14,593 nucleotides of DNA from an uncultured Bacilli bacterium. Its GTDB lineage: Bacteria > Bacillota_I > Bacilli_A > RF39 > UBA660. Shown one piece after another: positions 5,979 to 12,223 of this stretch. The stretch covers positions 1-14,593 of the forward strand of contig CAKOKV010000007.1 in NCBI GenBank assembly GCA_934095805.1, read 5' to 3'. The position numbers and the translations under genes were made by a program. The notes below the pieces were generated by a model. That model was not told the origin of the DNA. It was given only the letters and a program-made list of their open reading frames with translations, and searched no databases. Numbering within the stretch: the stretch's first letter is position 1; each line of letters starts with the position of its first letter.

Positions 5979-7058
5979 ATGTTAGATTATTTTAAAGAAA
6001 TTGCAAAGAAGTATAATTTAAGTTTGGAGAATGTATTATCTATAGCTCTAAATAGATATGGAATTATAGTAGATAATACTGATGAAAATAGATTAAGATT
6101 TAATCTTGAACTATTAGATTCTAATAAGAAAACTTATTTTGCTGTGTGTGTTAATACATTTGCAAAATCTCCATTTAAGTTAGAGAATAATACTTTATTA
6201 CTTGAAGAAGTACCAGTTGGTAAAGTTTCTGGTATTGAAAAAGATACTTGTTTATCAACATATTTTAGAAATGATAAAAAAGTTATAACATTTAATTCTA
6301 ATTCGAGAAGCAAGTGTGTTGGATGTAAGTTTTGTGGGACTTATAGTTTAACTGATGAAGATGTACTAGAGTTTAATACAGAAAAAAATATTAGAGATTA
6401 TTTTACTAAATTATTAATGGAAAATAATATAGAGAGTATGAGAAATATTGAGAATGTTACTATTTGTACTGGATGCTTTGAATCAGAAGATAAATTAATA
6501 GACCATTTATTACTTGTAAATGAAACATTTAAAAATATGGATTTTAATGGAAGTATTAATTATATTGGGTCTCAACTTCGTGATTATGACAAAATTAAAA
6601 TGTTATCAAATGAAATAGACGACTTTGGATTATATCTAACAATTGAAAAATTTCTTGATAGAGAGAAATTTATGAGGCCTGAAAAAGCAAGCTTAACTAT
6701 TGATAAAGCAAAAGAATTACTTGAATATTGTTCCTCATTAAGTTTAACAACAACATTTCTATATATATTAGGATTAGAAGATTTAGAAACAATTGAACAT
6801 TACTTTAATTATTTAAAAGGAAGCATTAATAAATTTCCAATTATACAAGTTTTTCAAAATTATACTCCTTATCAAGAAATGTATAGATGTGAAGAAGCAA
6901 AAGATGTTGAATTTTATATTAAAGCAAGAATGATTATTGATGATATATTCAAGAATAAAGAAGAAATGAAACCAAAGACATGGGAATGTTTTAGAAGTTT
7001 ATATTTTGATGATAAAGAAAAAAGTGGAGGTAAGGTAAGGTGCAAGAAGATGTATTAA
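5979..7058 (+). CDS. radical SAM enzyme with CX2CX2C cluster motif
   Basis: A protein of 359 residues; ATG 5979 with AGGAGG six bases upstream. The cluster motif is KCVGCKFCGTY at Cys113, Cys116 and Cys119. The last half (CxFC) is typical of radical SAM enzymes, but the spacing is CX2CX2C instead of CX3CX2C. After it come VTICTGCFESEDKLI (Cys163, Cys166; position of the strand-2/GGE motif), NYIGSQLRD, LYLTIEKF and LTTTFLYILGLED, consistent with successive strands of the partial TIM barrel. About 110 residues precede the motif, a long N-terminal extension of unknown fold; no clear SPASM Cys cluster follows. Such enzymes cleave S-adenosylmethionine to start radical chemistry; the substrate is unknown. 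The last 19 bases overlap the next gene, so they are translationally coupled and probably in one pathway. Oxygen-sensitive chemistry suggests an anaerobe. Confidence 0.85.
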   Translation: MLDYFKEIAKKYNLSLENVLSIALNRYGIIVDNTDENRLRFNLELLDSNKKTYFAVCVNTFAKSPFKLENNTLLLEEVPVGKVSGIEKDTCLSTYFRNDKKVITFNSNSRSKCVGCKFCGTYSLTDEDVLEFNTEKNIRDYFTKLLMENNIESMRNIENVTICTGCFESEDKLIDHLLLVNETFKNMDFNGSINYIGSQLRDYDKIKMLSNEIDDFGLYLTIEKFLDREKFMRPEKASLTIDKAKELLEYCSSLSLTTTFLYILGLEDLETIEHYFNYLKGSINKFPIIQVFQNYTPYQEMYRCEEAKDVEFYIKARMIIDDIFKNKEEMKPKTWECFRSLYFDDKEKSGGKVRCKKMY

Positions 7059-9034
7059 TAAAAAAATATTTTTATAATTTAAATTATATTGTTCTGTGTG
7101 AAATGTATTTAAATGAATATTTAAAACCTGATGCTATTGAAGAAAAAGATTTAAAAAAATATAATCCAGGTCATTTAGGTACAAGCTTATCACTTAACTT
7201 TATACAAGCTAACTTAAATTATTTCATAAATAAAAATAAGTTAACAAGCAAAACTGTAATTGGTACTGGACATGCTGGAGTATCTTTAATATCTAATTTA
7301 TGGTTAAATGGAATTTTAAAAGATTATTATCCTAAATATTCTTTAGATAAAAAAGGGCTTAACAACTTAATTAAAGATTTTGGCGAAACTATTAGAAGCG
7401 AAATTAATCCTGAATATCCAGAAACTATTTACGATGGTGGAGAACTTGGATATTCACTTGGTGTTGCTTATGGCTATGCAATTAATACGGAAGAAGATAT
7501 TATTCCATGTATAATTGGAGATGGTGAAGCAGAAACAGGGACTTTATGCTCTGCATGGCAATTAAACAAAATGCTTGATACTAAAAGTAAAGTGTTACCA
7601 ATAATTAATCTTAACGAATTAAAGATGGGGGCAAATTCATTTTTATCAAGATTTAGTAATGAAGAATTAATTAATTATTATTCACTTATGGGATATGATG
7701 TAAGTATAGTTGATGCAACGCAAGAGAATGACTTATTAAAGACTATAAATTTAATGCAAGAAACATTTAATAAAACTTTAAGTAGCAAATGTCCTCTAAT
7801 CATATTTCGTTCTAAAAAAGGATTTACTTTACCAAATATTAATGATTTAAAACTTGAGGGTAATACAAAGGTACATAAAAATCCACTTCAAGGTTATACA
7901 ATGCAAGACAAGTTAGATATAGTGAAAAAGTTTCTAAAGTTTTATGAAGAAGAATTATTTGATAATGAAGATAATTTAAATATTGATAATTTTAAATTTA
8001 AAACTGAAAGTGTATTCAGTAATAAGCAAGCAATGAAAAATATTTCTATAAAAGAAAATAGAACACTAGATAATATAGAAATGTTAGAAGATTATTTATA
8101 TGATTATACAAAAGAAAATAACTTTATGATATTTTCACCAGATGAATTATTTTCAAACAAATTTGGAAAATTAAGTAGTAATGCTATTGAAATATTAAAT
8201 GAGAATTTGCTTCAAGCATTATATCAAGGATATATTCAAGCAGGTAATAACGGATTATTCATAAGTTATGAAGGATTTATGCCAATTATTACAAGTATGC
8301 TTGCACAATATTATAAATACTTAACGCAAAAGCAAGTATTATTACACAATGAAAATACATGTTCTCTGAATTATTTATTAACTTCAACATGTTTTGAGAA
8401 TACTTATTCTCATCAAAATCCTGAATTTGTAAATGCACTTTTACAAAGATACGATTCTTTTTATAATGTTCTATATCCAAAAGATGGTGCTAATCTTATA
8501 AAATGTGTCAAACAGTCTATTAACTCTAAGAATTTAATTAATGTGGTAGTGTCATCAAAAAGGCATTTAATGAAATATCAAACCTATGATACTGCAAACA
8601 TTGAGATTGAAAACTTTGTAGATTGTGATAATCCTGACATAATATTATGCGCAACAGGCGATTATATGTTAGATCAAATTGTAAAAGTATATAAAATATT
8701 AAACGAAGATGGAATACAAGCCAAAATAGTTTATGTTACTAACCCTAAAATTTTAGATGTTGAAAGTAAAAAAACATTATCTGATACAGATTTTTATAAA
8801 TATTTTAATGATGGGGTTCCAGTAATATATCTATTTAACGGATATTCTCATATTATTAAATCTTTATTATATGAAAGAAATATTGATTGTGAGATTTTAG
8901 GGTATGAAGATCAAATATCAGTTAAAGGACATTTAGACAGTAATTTAGCATCTAATAATCTTGCAGTCGAAGACATTTTAGAAGTAAGTAAAAAGCATTT
9001 AAAAAGAAATAATACAAGAGTTTTAAGGGAGTGA
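7040..9034 (+). CDS. divergent phosphoketolase-like ThDP enzyme
   Basis: GTG 7040 with GGAGG (7026-7030); 664 residues against about 790-825 in phosphoketolases (Xfp), which split xylulose-5- or fructose-6-phosphate into acetyl phosphate and an aldose phosphate. Recognisable in order: PGHLGTS (His45), TGHAG (His78), DGGELGYSLG (133-140), the ThDP motif GDGEAETGTL (160-169) with Asn192, RSKKGFTLPN, HKNPLQGY (His279), FSPDELFSNK, SYEGF (Glu411), SLNYLLTS and NTYSHQNPEF (Asn454, His458). Two active-site positions differ from the usual sequence: the PSH histidine is Glu121 (SEINPE), and the IHEGGELGY histidine-glutamate is Tyr131-Asp132. Shortening lies mostly between domains and at the ends. A changed substrate is likely. 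It overlaps the radical SAM gene and is followed by two phosphoesterase genes. Confidence 0.85.
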   Translation: MQEDVLIKKYFYNLNYIVLCEMYLNEYLKPDAIEEKDLKKYNPGHLGTSLSLNFIQANLNYFINKNKLTSKTVIGTGHAGVSLISNLWLNGILKDYYPKYSLDKKGLNNLIKDFGETIRSEINPEYPETIYDGGELGYSLGVAYGYAINTEEDIIPCIIGDGEAETGTLCSAWQLNKMLDTKSKVLPIINLNELKMGANSFLSRFSNEELINYYSLMGYDVSIVDATQENDLLKTINLMQETFNKTLSSKCPLIIFRSKKGFTLPNINDLKLEGNTKVHKNPLQGYTMQDKLDIVKKFLKFYEEELFDNEDNLNIDNFKFKTESVFSNKQAMKNISIKENRTLDNIEMLEDYLYDYTKENNFMIFSPDELFSNKFGKLSSNAIEILNENLLQALYQGYIQAGNNGLFISYEGFMPIITSMLAQYYKYLTQKQVLLHNENTCSLNYLLTSTCFENTYSHQNPEFVNALLQRYDSFYNVLYPKDGANLIKCVKQSINSKNLINVVVSSKRHLMKYQTYDTANIEIENFVDCDNPDIILCATGDYMLDQIVKVYKILNEDGIQAKIVYVTNPKILDVESKKTLSDTDFYKYFNDGVPVIYLFNGYSHIIKSLLYERNIDCEILGYEDQISVKGHLDSNLASNNLAVEDILEVSKKHLKRNNTRVLRE

Positions 9035-9039
9035 AGAAA

Positions 9040-10140
9040 ATGAATAATTATGAGTTTTGGGAAAAATATAATAAATTTATTAAAGGGGAAATAGGAAGAT
9101 TATGTAGAACAAAAAAAGAATTATATATAGACTTACATATTCATTCTAATTATAGTGCTGATGGTAAACAAAATCTAAAACAAATTTTAAAAACTACAAA
9201 AGAAAAAGGTTTTGATATTATTGCAATTACCGACCACGATTCATTAAATGTTTATGATGAATTATATGATATTGTTTCTAAAGGCGTAACTTCTCCAATT
9301 ATTATACCAGGTATAGAATTTACAACTGATAAAAGAGAATATGGAAATCAATGTCATATGTTACAATTATTTGTTAATCCTAAAGATCCAGTTATATTAA
9401 AAGATGTTTCTAAAAATTATAATTCTATGTTCAATAGAAGTAAAATTCAATTTAATAGACTTAAAGAAAATATAACTATAAAGGAAATAATTAAGAAACA
9501 TAATATTCATATTTCATATAAAGATTATGAATCTTATCTTAAGAAAAATGAATATATTCCTGAATATGATACATTAAGTTTTTACTTAATAGAGAAGTTT
9601 AAAGAAAAAAGAGTAACAACTTTTGATATATTAGATTTATTAGAAAAAAACAATAAATTAGACCCTTATGGAGATAGAAAAGAATTTAAATCAAAAAGGT
9701 ATAGAAAACTTAGAGAAAAGTATGAAGTTAACGAGACAAATAAATATAATGCTAGATTCTTATTGTCTATGTTAGCTGTAAGAGAAGTTGATGATGATTG
9801 GTGGGAAGCTCCTGCATGTGGGAGTTTATCAGTAAACTCTTATGGGCAGTTAAAGCCAGAAGAAATAAATGAAAAATATGATATTTATTTCGCACATCCT
9901 ACTGAAAATAGTTTAGATGTAGTAGATAAGATAGTTAAAGAAAAAAAGAACATAAAGGGACTTGAATTAAATATCAGAAACCATTATGAGGATATAAATA
10001 ATTTTTATAGAGTATTAAATAATAATAAACTCAATTTAATTAAGGGTTCTGATAGTCATGATGCGTCATTACAATTTTATGAAGATATGGAATATTTTAA
10101 AATTGATACAAAAAATTTGATTAAAATTTTAAATAGTTAA
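9040..10140 (+). CDS. PHP-domain phosphoesterase, long form
   Basis: A protein of 366 residues. ATG 9040 is preferred over GTG 9031 because GGGAG (9026-9030) is well spaced for it; the upstream stop is 5 bases away. The PHP (polymerase and histidinol phosphatase) metal site is complete: LHIHSNYSADG (His33, His35), ITDHDSL (Asp65, His66), PGIEF (Glu93), AHPTE (His286) and GSDSHD (Asp338, His340). Such sites bind three metal ions and hydrolyse phosphomonoesters or phosphodiesters. Between Glu93 and His286 lies a large charged helical insert of nearly 190 residues with EVDDDWWEAPACGS near its end, which probably shapes substrate binding. Position in the operon suggests dephosphorylation of a pathway intermediate; a nuclease role cannot be excluded. 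Confidence 0.85.
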   Translation: MNNYEFWEKYNKFIKGEIGRLCRTKKELYIDLHIHSNYSADGKQNLKQILKTTKEKGFDIIAITDHDSLNVYDELYDIVSKGVTSPIIIPGIEFTTDKREYGNQCHMLQLFVNPKDPVILKDVSKNYNSMFNRSKIQFNRLKENITIKEIIKKHNIHISYKDYESYLKKNEYIPEYDTLSFYLIEKFKEKRVTTFDILDLLEKNNKLDPYGDRKEFKSKRYRKLREKYEVNETNKYNARFLLSMLAVREVDDDWWEAPACGSLSVNSYGQLKPEEINEKYDIYFAHPTENSLDVVDKIVKEKKNIKGLELNIRNHYEDINNFYRVLNNNKLNLIKGSDSHDASLQFYEDMEYFKIDTKNLIKILNS

Positions 10141-10163
10141 ATTTATAGATTGTGGGGATGATA

Positions 10164-10997
10164 ATGAGCAAAGTTGATCTACATTTACATACTAATTTAT
10201 CTGATGGATTAATTAGTCCTGAAGATGTTGTGATAAAAGCAAAGAATAATGATTGTAAGATAATATCAATAACAGATCATGAACTCTTAAATGAGTATGA
10301 TGCTCTAGCTAAAAAATATAATATTGATATTATTTCTGGAATTGAATTTAATACTTCAATTTCCAACTTGCATTTACTTGGATATGCAGTAAAGAATTTT
10401 AAATTAGTTGATGAAGTGATGCAAAATTTAAGAATAAAAAATGAAAGGGTTTGTCTTGAAGTTGTTGAACTGTTAAAAAAAGATGGATTTGTAATTTCAG
10501 AAACATTAATAAAGAAATATTTACAAGAAATTAATTTAGATTATAGTATATTAGATAAAAGAAAACTTGTTAAATATTTGATGTATATGGGATACACAAA
10601 TAGCATTGTTGAAACTTATGAAACTTTAATTGGTAAAAAGCAAAAATATTATGTACCGAATGTAAAATTATCGCCTGAAGAGATTATTAATTTAATTGAT
10701 CAAAGTGGTGGTTATACAGTGTTGGCTCATCCAAATACTGTAACGAGTAATAAAAATATTTTAGTTGGGATTTTAAATAGATTAAATGATGCAGGGCTAT
10801 TTGGTATTGAAGTAGTAAATGATAAGATGAAACTTAGTGAAACAGAATATTATCAATGTTTAGCTAAAAAATATAACTTATTAGAAACTTATGGCTCTGA
10901 CTTTCATAATCCTGAAACAGATTACATTGGTATAGAAATTAATCAAGATAATTGTGAAAAGATCCGTGAATCAATGGTATTGAGACGGAAAATATGA
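10164..10997 (+). CDS. PHP-domain phosphoesterase, YciV/TrpH-like short form
   Basis: A protein of 277 residues. ATG 10164 is chosen because GGGG (10154-10157) is 6 bases upstream; the in-frame GTG 10152 lacks a site. Motifs: VDLHLHTNLSDG (His7, His9), ITDHE (Asp38, His39), SGIEF (Glu61), AHPNTV (His189) and GSDFHNP (Asp246, His248), the full PHP metal set. Size and motif spacing fit the YciV/TrpH/RNase AM group, which removes phosphates from nucleotides or 5' RNA ends. The segment 90-150 is the helical insertion typical of that group. It follows the long PHP gene by 23 bases. It is too different in sequence from it to be a recent duplicate. It may act in the same pathway or in nucleotide turnover. 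Confidence 0.85.
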   Translation: MSKVDLHLHTNLSDGLISPEDVVIKAKNNDCKIISITDHELLNEYDALAKKYNIDIISGIEFNTSISNLHLLGYAVKNFKLVDEVMQNLRIKNERVCLEVVELLKKDGFVISETLIKKYLQEINLDYSILDKRKLVKYLMYMGYTNSIVETYETLIGKKQKYYVPNVKLSPEEIINLIDQSGGYTVLAHPNTVTSNKNILVGILNRLNDAGLFGIEVVNDKMKLSETEYYQCLAKKYNLLETYGSDFHNPETDYIGIEINQDNCEKIRESMVLRRKI

Positions 10998-11003
10998 TAT
11001 AAT
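10995..11003 (+). promoter_or_regulatory. possible internal extended -10 promoter before grpB
   Basis: TGATATAAT: a perfect TATAAT (10998-11003) with a TGn extension formed by the TGA stop of the preceding gene. No -35 at the usual distance. It would let grpB, the HAD gene and helD be transcribed apart from the upstream operon. Confidence 0.4.
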
Positions 11004-11029
11004 ATTGTCAGAAAAGTGAGGAAAAAAAT

Positions 11030-11557
11030 ATGGCATTAAAAAGAGGCATTGTTGAATTGGCCAAATATAATTCAAATTGGAAAAAAGAATATGAAAAGGA
11101 AGAAAAATTATTAAAAGAAGTATTAGGCGATAGAATAATTGAAATTCATCACATTGGAAGTACCTCTATTGAAGGGTTAAAAGCTAAACCAGTTATTGAT
11201 ATTTTAGTAGTAATTAATAGTTTAGATGAAATAACTGAAATTGAAGAAATGTTAAAACCTTATGATTATGAGAACAGAGGACAACAAGGTGTTCCAGATA
11301 GATATTTCTTTGCTAAAGGTCCTGAGGATGCTAGAAGTCATTATATTCACTTTGTTGAACCAAATAGTAAGACTTATTATAATCAAGTTTACTTCAAAAA
11401 ATATTTGATTGAACATCCAGAATACATTAAGAAATACTGTGATTTAAAACAAGAATTAGCAGAAAAATATGCAGATGAAAGACCTAAATATACTGCAGGT
11501 AAGAATGAATTTATTACTTCTGTAATCAGTCTTGCTAAAGAGGAATATGATGATTAA
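11030..11557 (+). CDS. GrpB/UPF0157 family protein
   Basis: A protein of 175 residues, the normal length of the family; ATG 11030 after GTGAGG (11016-11021). The diagnostic stretch is complete: IIEIHHIGSTSIEGLKAKPVIDILVVI (residues 37-63, with His40, His41 and Gly43-Ser-Thr-Ser), then RYFFAKGPEDARSHYIHFVE and the helical C-terminus with KYADERPKYTAGKNEFI. The fold is that of a nucleotidyltransferase (Pol beta-like, with GS and D.D-like parts); biochemical function is unclear, and in some bacteria the domain is fused to dephospho-CoA kinase. The end overlaps the HAD gene by 8 bases, so the two are probably coupled in translation. Confidence 0.92.
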   Translation: MALKRGIVELAKYNSNWKKEYEKEEKLLKEVLGDRIIEIHHIGSTSIEGLKAKPVIDILVVINSLDEITEIEEMLKPYDYENRGQQGVPDRYFFAKGPEDARSHYIHFVEPNSKTYYNQVYFKKYLIEHPEYIKKYCDLKQELAEKYADERPKYTAGKNEFITSVISLAKEEYDD

Positions 11558-12200
11558 AGTTGTTTCATTTGATATTGGAGGAACATTATTTGAAGATTCT
11601 CATGATAATCCTAATAATTATAATTTGAAAGAACTTGCAAAAATTGTTAATATGCCTTATGAAAATGTTAGAGATGTTTATAAAAATGTTTTTCAAAAGT
11701 CAAATGGTACATTGAATGAATTAGTTGGAAAATTTTGTAATGATTTAGGTATTAGTAATACTGAAAATTTAATTAATTTCTTTATAGGTAAATTTTCTGA
11801 TAATAATATAAATAATACAATTTCAAACGACAAAATTACATTAATTAGAGATCTTAAAGAAAAAGGATATAAAGTTATCTTATTTTCTAATAGTTGTTGT
11901 TTACTTAATAATGATGCAATAAAAGAAATTTATGATTTAGTTGATGGTGTATTTTACTCATATGATATAGGATACACAAAAGATGATAAAGAAAGTTACC
12001 AATATGTTGAAAAAACACTTAATGTGAAACCAGCAGAAATATTGCATATAGGTGATACTTTGAAAAGTGATTATCTAAAACCTGTAGAAAATGGTTGGAA
12101 TGCTTTGCTTTATGGCGTTTCTGATGATGAAAGTGTAAATTGTATTTCATCTTTAATGGAACTCTATGATTTCTTTGATATAAGAACAAGTAAAAAATAA
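11550..12200 (+). CDS. HAD-superfamily hydrolase with altered motif I
   Basis: A protein of 216 residues. ATG 11550 is preferred over ATG 11547 by distance to AAAGAGG (11537-11543); both are possible. Motifs in order: VVSFDIGGTLFED with nucleophile Asp8, VILFSNSCC (motif II Ser/Asn), DIGYTKDDKESYQYV (motif III Lys), and LHIGDTLKSDYLKPVENGW (Asp169 and Asp174, motif IV). Residues 20-100 form the helical C1 cap. The second Asp of the usual DxD in motif I is Gly10, as in the DxGGT subgroup, so the normal general acid for phosphatase chemistry is missing and activity may be weak or different. Substrate unknown. Sandwiched between grpB and helD. Confidence 0.88.
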   Translation: MIKVVSFDIGGTLFEDSHDNPNNYNLKELAKIVNMPYENVRDVYKNVFQKSNGTLNELVGKFCNDLGISNTENLINFFIGKFSDNNINNTISNDKITLIRDLKEKGYKVILFSNSCCLLNNDAIKEIYDLVDGVFYSYDIGYTKDDKESYQYVEKTLNVKPAEILHIGDTLKSDYLKPVENGWNALLYGVSDDESVNCISSLMELYDFFDIRTSKK

Positions 12201-12223
12201 ATTAAATATTGGGGGGATATAAT

